A DNA stretch of 21,665 nt from W0P33-017 sp963640395 (GCA_963640395.1 CAVHZH010000027.1:1-21665), one strand, 5' to 3'. Shown: positions 1 through 7,034, counted from the first letter of the stretch. The notes: generated from the letters alone by a model not told the origin. Program-made: numbers and translations.

Positions 1-74
1 CATGTCTGATTTTGCTGCCTTTGCACGATGGAGATGAGACTCCAAATTGTGGAAGCCTTTGTTGACACAATTTT

Positions 75-100
75 GGTTCGGGTGTCAAAACACCCGAACC
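75..100. repeat. Perfect 11-bp inverted repeat (hairpin)
   Basis: The arms at 75-85 (GGTTCGGGTGT) and 90-100 (ACACCCGAACC) are exact reverse complements around a CAAA loop. No T tract follows on either strand, so it is not a standard intrinsic terminator. It may be part of a small dispersed repeat or a cruciform site. Confidence 0.6.
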
Positions 101-199
101 TCCGGTTACACGGATTGTTTCGTGCTTCGCACTCCCACAATCCTACTTCAATTCGGATTCCCGTGGTGCTTTTGCCCCACTTCATCCTCATTGAAGGGC

Positions 200-260
200 G
201 TGTCATAAACTCCATCTCCCACCGGCATGCAAGCATGCCGTGGAAGATGAGTTTTGACAC
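200..260. repeat. 61-nt imperfect palindrome (long hairpin)
   Basis: The outer arms GTGTCA (200-205) and TGACAC (255-260) pair. They are followed inward by AAACTC/GAGTTT, ATCT/AGAT, CCA/TGG and a perfect CGGCATGC/GCATGCCG core at 223-240 around a 2-nt AA centre. Only a few single-base bulges interrupt it, so nearly the whole 61 nt folds into one hairpin. It resembles REP or MITE-type palindromic elements or a structured RNA. It lies far upstream of the next gene and has only a short T run, so terminator function is weakly supported. Confidence 0.5.
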
Positions 261-464
261 TGTAACCAATTTTGTTTTGCGGAGGCTCATCGGAATGGTT
301 CGTGCAACGAAAGCAAAACAGATATGCTTGCAGGAGCTGCGACCGTGTATCGAAGTGTTCATAACGTGGACAGGAATGCGCACTCGCATGCCTCGAAACA
401 CCACAAAAATAGTTCTGTGATCACCGATAATATCTGCGTGGAAATAATTGACAGGATCTAGTGG

Positions 465-493
465 TTGACATAGTTACATAACCTTGCTATAAT
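465..493 (+). promoter_or_regulatory. Consensus sigma-A promoter of the NlpC/P60 gene
   Basis: A TTGACA box at 465-470 and a TATAAT box at 488-493 are separated by exactly 17 nt, a perfect match to the sigma-A consensus. The predicted start near 500 gives a leader of about 68 nt before the ATG at 568. A second TTGACA at 448-453 has no matching -10 at the right distance. Confidence 0.85.
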
Positions 494-498
494 GGCAA

Positions 499-528
499 TG
501 TAACAAATGTAATAAATTCGTAACAAAT
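499..528 (+). promoter_or_regulatory. Candidate WalR (YycF) box and direct repeats in the leader
   Basis: Three related units lie just after the predicted start: TGTAAC at 499-504, TGTAAT at 508-513 and CGTAAC at 519-524. The last two are separated by 5 nt and match the published WalR consensus, TGT(A/T)A(A/T/C)-N5-TGT(A/T)A(A/T/C), at 11 of 12 defined positions. WalR controls wall hydrolase genes in low-GC Gram-positives, which fits the gene downstream. A position after the start site would suit repression. This is inference from the motif only. Confidence 0.35.
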
Positions 529-567
529 AAACATAAAGTTGAAAGAATTATACGTTTGGAGGCTAAA

Positions 568-1920
568 ATGAACTATAGAGCATTACGAAGAACAACCTGC
601 TGTGTGGTGAGTGCATTGACACTGGCGGCGAGTACGGTGAGCGTAGGAGCAGCACCGATTGCAGGCGCGACAGGTTTAACTAGCGTAAATGTGACATCTG
701 AGTTGACCGAATCATCACCGGCATCCGGTATTTCACTGCTGTTATCACAGTATCTGGCAGAGAACACACTCTCATCAGATACGGTAGCAAAGGAAACGAC
801 CGATGTGCAGACAGTTACCGCAGCAGAGAGCAGCGCTGCAACTGATGAGACAGAGGGCGAGGTAGAGGAAGAAACCGAAGAGTCTGAAAAGTCCGAAGAT
901 TCCGAAGAGGAAGTAATGATCGTTGCAGATGTTGATGGATATGTGAATGTCCGGGCACGTGCAAACGAGAATAGCAAGGTTTTGGGAAAGCTCTATGACG
1001 AGTCTGTCGGAACCGTTTTAAAAGAGAAAAACGGCTGGTACAAGATCAAATCCGGCAGCGTCACCGGTTATGTAAAGGCTGACTATGTCAAGACCGGAAC
1101 AAAGAAGCTTTTGAAAAAGGTCGGCAGCAGAGTCGCTACCGTAGATACACAGACACTCCGCGTCAGAGAAAAGGCTGACGGCGATTCCAAGGTCATCGAG
1201 CTCGTGCCCGAGGGCGAGGAGCTGACGGTTGTCAGCGAGTCAAAGAAAAATCAGGGCTGGGTCAAGGTCACAGTTGAAGGCGGCGATGGATATGTATCCG
1301 CTGATTATGTGACACTGGATACCCAGTACACCTATGCAGAGTCCAAAGAGGAGGAAGCACAGCGTCTGGCAGAGGAAGAAGCCGACCGTCAGGCAGCAGC
1401 CGCAGCAGCAGAACAGAGTGCCGCAGCGAGCCAGAGCAGCAGTAGTTCTTCATCCAGCAGCTCTAGCAGCTCGTCATCCAGCAGCAGTAGCAGTTCCTCA
1501 TCAAGCTCATCCAGCAGCAGCTCATCCAGCAGCTCCAGCGATTCGAGCGAAAGCTCATACAGCGCTCCGTCCGGATCAAACGGACAGGCTGTCGCAAATT
1601 ATGCATGTCAGTTTGTCGGCAATCCGTACCGCTACGGCGGCAGCAGCCTGACAAATGGAGCCGATTGTTCGGGATTCGTTATGGCAGTATATGCAGCCTT
1701 TGGTGTATCGCTTCCGCACTCATCCAGCGCACTTCGCAGCGTCGGATACGGCGTGAGTATCGAGGACATCCAGCCGGGTGATATCGTATGCTACAGCGGA
1801 CACGTAGGTATTTATGCCGGAAACAATACATTGGTTCATGCAAGCTCTCCGGAGACCGGAATCAAGTATACATCACCGATTACTTACAGAACCGTACTCG
1901 CAGTCCGCAGAATTTTCTAA
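568..1920 (+). CDS. Secreted NlpC/P60 peptidoglycan endopeptidase with two SH3b domains and a poly-serine linker
   Basis: This is a predicted exported wall hydrolase of 450 aa. The start is ATG 568, 5 nt after GGAGG at 558-562; an in-frame TTG at 556 overlaps that ribosome binding site and is rejected. A basic and hydrophobic signal peptide occupies about residues 1-30. Two bacterial SH3 domains follow (about 120-178 and 188-250, each with the VNVRA or LRVRE and GYV-ADYV pattern), then a Glu/Ala-rich, possibly coiled segment (about 256-290) and an unbroken run of 35 serines (290-324). The NlpC/P60 domain (about 340-450) has Cys367 (ADCSGF), His412 (GHVGIYAG) and His424 (LVHAS) in the expected catalytic order. 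Family members cut the gamma-D-Glu to diamino acid bond in stem peptides. It has its own promoter and terminator. Confidence 0.9.
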   Translation: MNYRALRRTTCCVVSALTLAASTVSVGAAPIAGATGLTSVNVTSELTESSPASGISLLLSQYLAENTLSSDTVAKETTDVQTVTAAESSAATDETEGEVEEETEESEKSEDSEEEVMIVADVDGYVNVRARANENSKVLGKLYDESVGTVLKEKNGWYKIKSGSVTGYVKADYVKTGTKKLLKKVGSRVATVDTQTLRVREKADGDSKVIELVPEGEELTVVSESKKNQGWVKVTVEGGDGYVSADYVTLDTQYTYAESKEEEAQRLAEEEADRQAAAAAAEQSAAASQSSSSSSSSSSSSSSSSSSSSSSSSSSSSSSSSSSSDSSESSYSAPSGSNGQAVANYACQFVGNPYRYGGSSLTNGADCSGFVMAVYAAFGVSLPHSSSALRSVGYGVSIEDIQPGDIVCYSGHVGIYAGNNTLVHASSPETGIKYTSPITYRTVLAVRRIF

Positions 1921-1947
1921 TATCTGTTAATATTATTTGTATACGTC

Positions 1948-1979
1948 AGAGACCTCATAAAAAGTGGGGTCTCTTTTTT
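1948..1979 (+). terminator. Intrinsic terminator of the NlpC/P60 gene
   Basis: AGAGACC (1948-1954) pairs with GGTCTCT (1968-1974) around a 13-nt loop, and six T residues end at 1979. It starts 28 nt after the stop codon. The T run also forms one arm of the next palindrome. Confidence 0.8.
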
Positions 1980-2130
1980 AATTCATAGGAAATTCCTTCC
2001 TATGAATTAAAAACGCTCCGCGGGGATCGCACTGTGGCGGATATGTAGATGTCGCAGAAGCGACCCGCCACAGGCGGAGAATCCTGCAAAGCAGGATTCT
2101 TTCTTAATTCCAATTCTATAATAGGAATTT
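1975..2130. repeat. Composite palindromic intergenic element
   Basis: Three secondary structures abut. First, AATTCATAGGAA (1980-1991) pairs with TTCCTATGAATT (1997-2008), extendable through T/A runs. Second is a nested hairpin in which the right arm 2060-2079 pairs without a break to three left segments: GTCGC (2051-2055), CTGTGGCGG (2032-2040) and CTCCGC (2016-2021). Two 10-nt bulges separate these segments and the loop is AGAA. Third, AGAATCCTGC (2078-2087) pairs with GCAGGATTCT (2091-2100), followed by TTCTT, like a weak terminator. A short AATTCC/GGAATT pair (2106-2129) closes it. It is either a dispersed non-coding element or a structured RNA. Confidence 0.55.
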
Positions 2131-2253
2131 GCTGAAAATTATATTTGGCCTGCTTGCTGCCCGCAGATACAAAAAGGCAAATTGCACAAAATTATACTTA
2201 ATAATTAAAAATGAAAAAAAGCCGTTGCAAATTGCTAACAAGTAGTGCCGAAG

Positions 2254-2323
2254 TTATCCACATTAAAAAAACGATTTTATCAGCAAATGTGAGTTATACA
2301 CGAAGTTATTCACATTATCCACA
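2254..2323 (+). promoter_or_regulatory. Cluster of four DnaA boxes
   Basis: Four nonamers in one orientation match TTATNCACA: TTATCCACA at 2254-2262, TTATACACG at 2294-2302 (one mismatch), TTATTCACA at 2306-2314 and TTATCCACA at 2315-2323. The last two are directly abutted. A further near match, TTGTGCACA, lies at 2377-2385. The AT-rich stretch at about 2190-2220 lies just upstream. dnaA, dnaN and rpmH are not in this window, so a regulatory or DnaA-titrating cluster is as likely as an origin. Confidence 0.65.
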
Positions 2324-2512
2324 AAAAAAGTGACAAATTTTGTTGTTTACATAGTAAAAGAAAGCGAACAGAAGTTTTGTGCACATGCGATAAATATGCA
2401 AAATATGGGATATTTTGTCGAAAAATGCTTGACAACCGAGATGTAAAAAAACTGCGGTTCATGTCGGAATATGACGAAAAAACGGCTGGAATTATCAGAC
2501 ATTTTCTGCCGG

Positions 2513-2541
2513 TTGAAAAAAGAATAGCATTCTGTTATACT
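2513..2541 (+). promoter_or_regulatory. Sigma-A promoter of the WecG/TagA-like gene
   Basis: TTGAAA at 2513-2518 and TATACT at 2536-2541 are separated by 17 nt. The predicted start near 2548 leaves a leader of about 26 nt with AGGTGG (2565-2570) before the ATG at 2574. Confidence 0.7.
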
Positions 2542-2573
2542 ATCCACGGATTCTAAAAAAAGATAGGTGGTTT

Positions 2574-3263
2574 ATGATTAAACAGATACAGCTTTTGGGA
2601 ATGACCTTCCCGAATTATTCTCTGAGGGATGAGCTGCAGTTGGCGCAGGAGGCGTTACACAGTGAACGGCTATGCATGTTTTTGACAATGTCCATGCAGT
2701 CGTTGATGAAGGTGAGCAGCAGCGGTTCCGAGGAAGAAAAATCGTTTGTAGAGCAGGCAGACCTGATCGTAGTCGAAGATCCGGAGATACTTAGCGTGGC
2801 AGGCATCACCTCCAATCAGCGCATCAGAGAGGCCTCGGATCATTTGTTCTTTACGGAACTGATGAAACGGTTGCAACGCGGGCAGCAGCAGGTCTACCTT
2901 GTTGCGGCAAAAAATGCAGCGCTCGATAAAATAAAAGAAATTTTGGCGCAGCGGTATGAAAAACTGCAGATTATCGGACAATATAGTATAGAAGAATATC
3001 CGGACGATCTGGATCGCATGATCAATGAGATCAACAGCGCGGCGCCGGATATCATATTATCCGTGATGCCGACTCCTCAGCAGGAGGAGTTTCTCATGAA
3101 AAACCGCAGCAAGCTGTTGGCAAAGCTGTGGTACGGACTCGGCGAGAACTATGGACTGCTGATGGAGAAAAAGGGGTTTAGCTGGCGGATGAAACGGCTG
3201 ATCCATTTTGGCAGGTTTAAGCTGCATGTGAATCAGTATGACGATCGTGAGGAAGGAACGTAA
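2574..3263 (+). CDS. Divergent WecG/TagA/CpsF-family glycosyltransferase-like protein
   Basis: The 229-aa product has the layout of the WecG/TagA/CpsF family (GT26), which transfers ManNAc or related sugars onto undecaprenyl-linked intermediates of wall teichoic acid or capsule. Visible family features are the opening LLGMTFPNYSL, the ADLIVVEDPEIL segment where the family usually has a PDG motif, VYLVAAKNAALDKIKEIL, and APDIILSVMPTPQQEEFL, corresponding to the family's LG.PKQE motif. It is divergent: the PDG glycine is absent and the usual C-terminal motif after GLG is not evident. The start is ATG 2574 after AGGTGG. No other teichoic acid gene lies nearby. Membership is probable; catalytic activity is uncertain. 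Confidence 0.6.
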   Translation: MIKQIQLLGMTFPNYSLRDELQLAQEALHSERLCMFLTMSMQSLMKVSSSGSEEEKSFVEQADLIVVEDPEILSVAGITSNQRIREASDHLFFTELMKRLQRGQQQVYLVAAKNAALDKIKEILAQRYEKLQIIGQYSIEEYPDDLDRMINEINSAAPDIILSVMPTPQQEEFLMKNRSKLLAKLWYGLGENYGLLMEKKGFSWRMKRLIHFGRFKLHVNQYDDREEGT

Positions 3264-3335
3264 TTGTGAATAGTAATTACGAAGGAATATCTACGGTTTA
3301 TGGCACGTATTCATAGAAAGAAAAAAGAGGTGATC

Positions 3336-4172
3336 ATGGACTATATCCTGCTGGTTGCGGGAACCGGTCTCATTGCGCTGGCAGTACAGGCAGTATTTGA
3401 CCCGATGGGTATGGTCAACGGCGGATTTACCGGACTCGGTATTATCATCCGCCGGATGACAACGGGACTCGTACCCGGAGGTATTCCGTTGTGGCTTACA
3501 AATATCGCGTTGAATCTGCCGGCGTTTCTTATCGCATGGTTTGTCATGGGCAGACTGTTTGTGTACAGGACGGCAGTTGCTGCCCTGCTGCTGTCGGCGT
3601 GGCTTGCGGCCATTCCGTCGATCGATTTGGCAGGGGGCGATTATCTGCTTGCGGCTTTGTATGGCGGATTGATCAGTGGAATCGGAATCGCGCTCGTATT
3701 CCGCACCGGCAATGCGACGGGCGGCACGGATCTGGTTGCGTCGCTGCTGCACCGCAAATTCCGCGATCATTCAATCGCACAGATTCTGCTTGTGCTGGAT
3801 GGCGCGGTCATCGTTGCCGGATATTGTCTGGTGGGCGCGCGACCGGCATTGTATGCGATCCTGTCGGTGGCGATCGTGACGAAGGTATCGGATACGATTC
3901 TCAATGGCTTGAACGATTCAAAGATGATATTTGTCGTTTCGGATCATTCCACAGAGATCGCGGAGCACATTTTATATGAGATGGATCGCGGCTGTACAGC
4001 GATACCGGCACAGGGCATGTATTCTGATGAAATGCGAAAAATGCTGTTTTGCGTTGTCGGAAAAAAGGAAGTTCTGGACTTTAAGGATTGTGTCAAAGAG
4101 CTTGATCCGCATGCATTTGTCATTGTGACGGATGCAAATGAGGTGTTGGGGGAGGGCTTTTTAGAATATTAG
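3336..4172 (+). CDS. YitT/DUF2179-family membrane protein
   Basis: This is an integral membrane protein of 278 aa with the architecture of the YitT family. About five hydrophobic segments fill residues 1-180, with the conserved-looking stretches MVNGGFTGLGIII, GLISGIGIALVFRTGNATGGTDLV and AILSVAIVTKVSD. A soluble C-terminal DUF2179 domain follows (about 195-270, KMIFVVSDHSTEIAEHIL to AFVIVTDANEVLGEGF). The family's substrate is not established. I chose ATG 3336 because AGAGG lies 5 nt upstream; an in-frame ATG at 3300 has no good ribosome binding site and would add a 12-residue basic tail. It lies 72 nt after the preceding gene and may be co-transcribed. Confidence 0.85.
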   Translation: MDYILLVAGTGLIALAVQAVFDPMGMVNGGFTGLGIIIRRMTTGLVPGGIPLWLTNIALNLPAFLIAWFVMGRLFVYRTAVAALLLSAWLAAIPSIDLAGGDYLLAALYGGLISGIGIALVFRTGNATGGTDLVASLLHRKFRDHSIAQILLVLDGAVIVAGYCLVGARPALYAILSVAIVTKVSDTILNGLNDSKMIFVVSDHSTEIAEHILYEMDRGCTAIPAQGMYSDEMRKMLFCVVGKKEVLDFKDCVKELDPHAFVIVTDANEVLGEGFLEY

Positions 4173-4320
4173 CATAAAAAATATGGTATTTCCTCTTTCC
4201 TTTTTTGTTGATTTGCATTAAAATGGGATACACAAAGTCTTTCTTGCGCAGAATTTTACATTTTTTTATTGTGAAAATTGTCTAACGGCGCATACAACGT
4301 GAAGGACGGGAGGAGCCGAT

Positions 4321-5409
4321 ATGATATCAAATCAGATCTTGCAAAATACAATAGATGGATTAAAGGGTATTACGAGGAATGATCTGTGTGTCATCGACAC
4401 AGAGGGGACTGTTCTCGCTTCGACATTTCCCGAGGCGGATAATTATATTGAGCCGGCGCGTGCATTGATGGAATCCCCGGCGGATTCGCAGGTGCTGCAG
4501 GGCTGCCAGTTTTTCAAGGTGTTTGACGAGCATCAGTTAGAGTATGTGCTTGTGGCATGCGGGGATACCGAGGATGCCTATATGTTTGGAAAGATTGCGA
4601 CGTTCCAGATCCAGAATCTGTTGATCGCGTACAAGGAACGCTTTGATAAGGATAATTTTATCAAAAATCTGTTGTTGGACAATTTGCTGTTGGTTGATAT
4701 CTACAACCGTGCGAAAAAGCTCCACATTGAGATCGATGTGCCCCGCGCGGTATTTATTATAGAGACAAACCGCGAGAAGGATGGCAACGAGCTGGAGCGC
4801 GTGCGCAGCGTATTCCATGGCAAGAACCATGATTTTGTCACTGCGGTCGATGAGAAGAATATTATTGTTGTGCGGGAGCTGCTCGAGGGCGAGGGCTATG
4901 CCGAGCTGAATAAGTCTGCCGAGGCGATCCGTGCGGTGCTTGTCGGCAGTGGAAATCCAGACGTGCATATTGCGTATGGTTCGATTGTCAAAGAGATCAA
5001 AGAGGTATCGCGCTCTTACAAGGAGGCGCGGATGGCTCTTGATGTCGGAAAGATCTTTTTTGAGGATAGGGATATTATCGCCTATGCGACGCTTGGCATC
5101 GGTCGTCTGATCTATCAGTTGCCGATTCCGTTGTGTAAAATGTTTATCAGGGAGATCTTCGGAGGCAGATCGCCGGATGATTTCGATGAGGAAACCCTGA
5201 TGACGATCAACAAATTTTTTGAAAATAACCTGAATGTATCTGAGACATCCCGTCAGCTCTACATTCACCGTAATACATTGGTTTATCGACTGGATAAGCT
5301 GCAGAAAAGTACCGGTCTGGATCTGCGTATCTTTGAGGACGCGATCACGTTTAAGATTGCGCTGATGGTTGTTCAGTATATGAAATATATGGAAACTATG
5401 GATTATTGA
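4321..5409 (+). CDS. CdaR/PucR-type transcriptional regulator upstream of ftsEX
   Basis: The 362-aa protein has a CdaR-like layout: an N-terminal sensory region (about 1-130, beginning with a MISNQILQNTIDGL helix and a LCVIDTEGTVLAST core), a central domain (about 135-290), and a C-terminal PucR-type helix-turn-helix (about 295-350, NVSETSRQLYIHRNTLVYRLDKL). Relatives in enterobacteria sense sugar diacids. The ligand here is unknown, and no diacid catabolic genes are in the window. The start is ATG 4321 after GGGAGGA. ftsE begins 21 nt downstream with its own AGGAGG, so the genes are probably read together. No strong promoter is visible in the 148 nt upstream. Confidence 0.8.
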   Translation: MISNQILQNTIDGLKGITRNDLCVIDTEGTVLASTFPEADNYIEPARALMESPADSQVLQGCQFFKVFDEHQLEYVLVACGDTEDAYMFGKIATFQIQNLLIAYKERFDKDNFIKNLLLDNLLLVDIYNRAKKLHIEIDVPRAVFIIETNREKDGNELERVRSVFHGKNHDFVTAVDEKNIIVVRELLEGEGYAELNKSAEAIRAVLVGSGNPDVHIAYGSIVKEIKEVSRSYKEARMALDVGKIFFEDRDIIAYATLGIGRLIYQLPIPLCKMFIREIFGGRSPDDFDEETLMTINKFFENNLNVSETSRQLYIHRNTLVYRLDKLQKSTGLDLRIFEDAITFKIALMVVQYMKYMETMDY

Positions 5410-5430
5410 CCGGAGAGTTAAGGAGGTTTT

Positions 5431-6126
5431 ATGATTCGTCTGGATCATGTGAGTAAGTCCTTTTCACAGGGAATACCCGCATTAAATGATGTCTCGCTCC
5501 ATATTTCGGAGGGCGAGTTTGTGTTTATCGTAGGAGACAGTGGTTCCGGAAAGTCCACGCTCATCAAGCTGCTTTTAAAAGAGCTGGAGCCGACTTCCGG
5601 GGACATTACGATCAACGGGACAGATATCGGTAAGCTGCCGCACTGCAGGGTGCCGTATTTCCGCAGAAATGTCGGATGCGTTTTTCAGGATTTTCGTCTG
5701 CTCAAGGATCGGAATGTATATGACAATGTGGCATTTGCGCAGCGCGTGGTCGGAGCGTCGAACCGCAGTATCCGCCAGAAGGTGCCGATGATGTTGTCGA
5801 TGGTAGGTCTGGCGGCAAAGTACCGCTCGTTCCCGAGACAGTTGTCCGGCGGCGAGCAGCAGCGTGTGGCGATCGCGCGGGCGCTGGTCAACAATCCCCG
5901 GATTTTGTTGGCGGATGAGCCGACGGGAAATCTTGACAACAATAATGCATGGGAGATCATGAATCTTCTTGAGATGATCAATTCCCGCGGCACGACGGTC
6001 GTTGTCGTGACACATAATATGGAGATTGTGCGTGCGCTGGGGAAGCGTGTCATTACGATTCAGCAAGGGACTGTCGTTTCAGATTCCCTGACAGACGGTA
6101 AGGGTGGTGACGACAATGAGAATTAG
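5431..6126 (+). CDS. ftsE: Cell-division ABC transporter ATPase FtsE
   Basis: The 231-aa ABC ATPase has Walker A GDSGSGKST at 35-43 (Lys41), the signature LSGGEQQRVAIARAL, and Walker B ILLADEPTG with Asp162 and Glu163. The opening MIRLDHVSKSF and the immediate pairing with FtsX identify it as FtsE rather than another importer ATPase. FtsEX works at the membrane and transmits ATP hydrolysis through FtsX to peptidoglycan hydrolases at the division site or side wall. The ATG follows AAGGAGG at 5420-5426. The reading frame overlaps ftsX by 11 nt. Confidence 0.95.
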   Translation: MIRLDHVSKSFSQGIPALNDVSLHISEGEFVFIVGDSGSGKSTLIKLLLKELEPTSGDITINGTDIGKLPHCRVPYFRRNVGCVFQDFRLLKDRNVYDNVAFAQRVVGASNRSIRQKVPMMLSMVGLAAKYRSFPRQLSGGEQQRVAIARALVNNPRILLADEPTGNLDNNNAWEIMNLLEMINSRGTTVVVVTHNMEIVRALGKRVITIQQGTVVSDSLTDGKGGDDNEN

Positions 6127-7024
6127 TACATTTTTTTATTCGCTCAAGCAGGGCATTAAAAACATATGGAGAAATAAAATGTTTTCACTGGCTTCTATCG
6201 CGACGATGGCAGCCTGTATTTTCTTGTTTGGACTGTTTTTTTCGATCGTGACCAATTTTCAGGCGACGGTAAAAAGTGCAGAGGAGGGCGTGGCAGTCAC
6301 GGTGCTGTTCAAGGATGATGTGACCCCTCAGCAGATTGCCGAGATCGGAGAAAAGATCAAGGAGCGTCCGGAGGTGGCCGCGTATAATTTTAAGTCCGCA
6401 GATGATGCGTGGAAAGAGTTTTCGCAGGTTTATTTTGAAGGCAATGAAGAACTGGCAGAGGGCTTCGGGGACGACAACCCGCTGCAAAAGTCCGAGAGCT
6501 ATGAGATCTATCTGAATGATGTGTCGATGCAGGATTCGCTTGTTTCCTATCTGGAGAATCTGGATGGTGTGCGTGAGGTGCGCAGATCCGAAATCGTGGC
6601 GAATACGTTATCGGACTTTAACCGGTTGATCGGTTATGTATCGGCGGGTATCATTTTGATCCTGCTTTGTGTAGCGATCTTTCTGATCAGCAATACGGTT
6701 ATGGTCGGTATTGCTGTCCGCAAAGAGGAGATCGGCATTATGAAGCTGATCGGTGCGACCGACTTTTTCGTGCGTGCGCCGTTCGTCGTAGAGGGTATTC
6801 TGATCGGACTGATCGGATCGGTTCTGCCGCTTGCGGTGCTGTATTTCCTGTACAGCAAGCTGATCGTATATATTATGGATAAATTCAATTTCCTGAGCAG
6901 TATGTTGAGCTTTCTGCCGGTTGGCACCGTGTTCCGCACGCTCGCGCCTGTCGGACTGATTTTAGGTGTAGGCATCGGTTTTGTGGGAAGCTTCACGACA
7001 ATTCGAAAGCATTTAAAGGTGTAG
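6116..7024 (+). CDS. ftsX: Cell-division permease-like protein FtsX
   Basis: The 302-aa protein shows the FtsX pattern: a short cytoplasmic N terminus (RISTFFYSLKQGIKNIWRNK), TM1 at about 22-45, an extracellular loop of about 120 residues, then three more membrane segments in the C-terminal half (about 170-300, including the KEEIGIMKLIGATDFFVRAPFVVEG stretch shared with MacB/FtsX permeases, quoted here only as a location). I chose ATG 6116, after the GGTGG-like site at 6103-6107; an in-frame GTG at 6104 is possible. The external loop is where FtsX contacts its hydrolase partner in other bacteria. It overlaps ftsE by 11 nt and lies 10 nt before the protease gene. Confidence 0.93.
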   Translation: MRISTFFYSLKQGIKNIWRNKMFSLASIATMAACIFLFGLFFSIVTNFQATVKSAEEGVAVTVLFKDDVTPQQIAEIGEKIKERPEVAAYNFKSADDAWKEFSQVYFEGNEELAEGFGDDNPLQKSESYEIYLNDVSMQDSLVSYLENLDGVREVRRSEIVANTLSDFNRLIGYVSAGIILILLCVAIFLISNTVMVGIAVRKEEIGIMKLIGATDFFVRAPFVVEGILIGLIGSVLPLAVLYFLYSKLIVYIMDKFNFLSSMLSFLPVGTVFRTLAPVGLILGVGIGFVGSFTTIRKHLKV

Positions 7025-7034
7025 GTTTTTGCAT

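Larger units (their letters stand above)
1..464. other. Non-coding region with two strong inverted repeats
   Basis: I find no credible gene in this stretch. The only sizeable open frame, 28-420 on the + strand, has no ribosome binding site, no recognisable domain and an odd composition, and it runs through both hairpins annotated below. Both hairpin neighbourhoods carry variants of a TTGACAC / caattttg motif (62-74 and 254-276), which suggests duplicated or degenerate repeat material rather than coding sequence. The stretch ends at the consensus promoter of the NlpC/P60 gene. Confidence 0.5.
2131..2573. other. AT-rich gene-free stretch with DnaA boxes and a promoter
   Basis: No open frame with a ribosome binding site was found here. 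The first part (2141-2220) is very AT-rich, the middle carries the DnaA-box cluster at 2254-2323, and the end carries the promoter of the glycosyltransferase-like gene at 2513-2541. The stretch between, about 2324-2512, shows nothing else I can name. Confidence 0.6.

Noticed and set aside
28..420. 130-codon open frame at the left edge
   Set aside because: No ribosome binding site and no domain. It runs through two strong hairpins, and its amino-acid content is unlike neighbouring genes.
1334..1651. Open frames on both strands over the poly-serine region
   Set aside because: These are low-complexity shadows of the serine codon tract in the hydrolase gene.
2190..2323. Chromosomal origin of replication
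   Set aside because: DnaA boxes and AT-rich DNA fit, but dnaA, dnaN and rpmH are absent from the window and neither neighbour is an origin-linked gene. It is kept only as a DnaA-box cluster.
4269..4298. Promoter TTGTGA/TACAAC before the CdaR-like gene
   Set aside because: The -10 match is poor and the spacing ambiguous; the evidence is not strong enough to list.
4537..5448. 303-codon minus-strand frame opposite the CdaR-like gene
   Set aside because: It is antisense to a clear regulator gene with good motifs, and has no start context or domain of its own.
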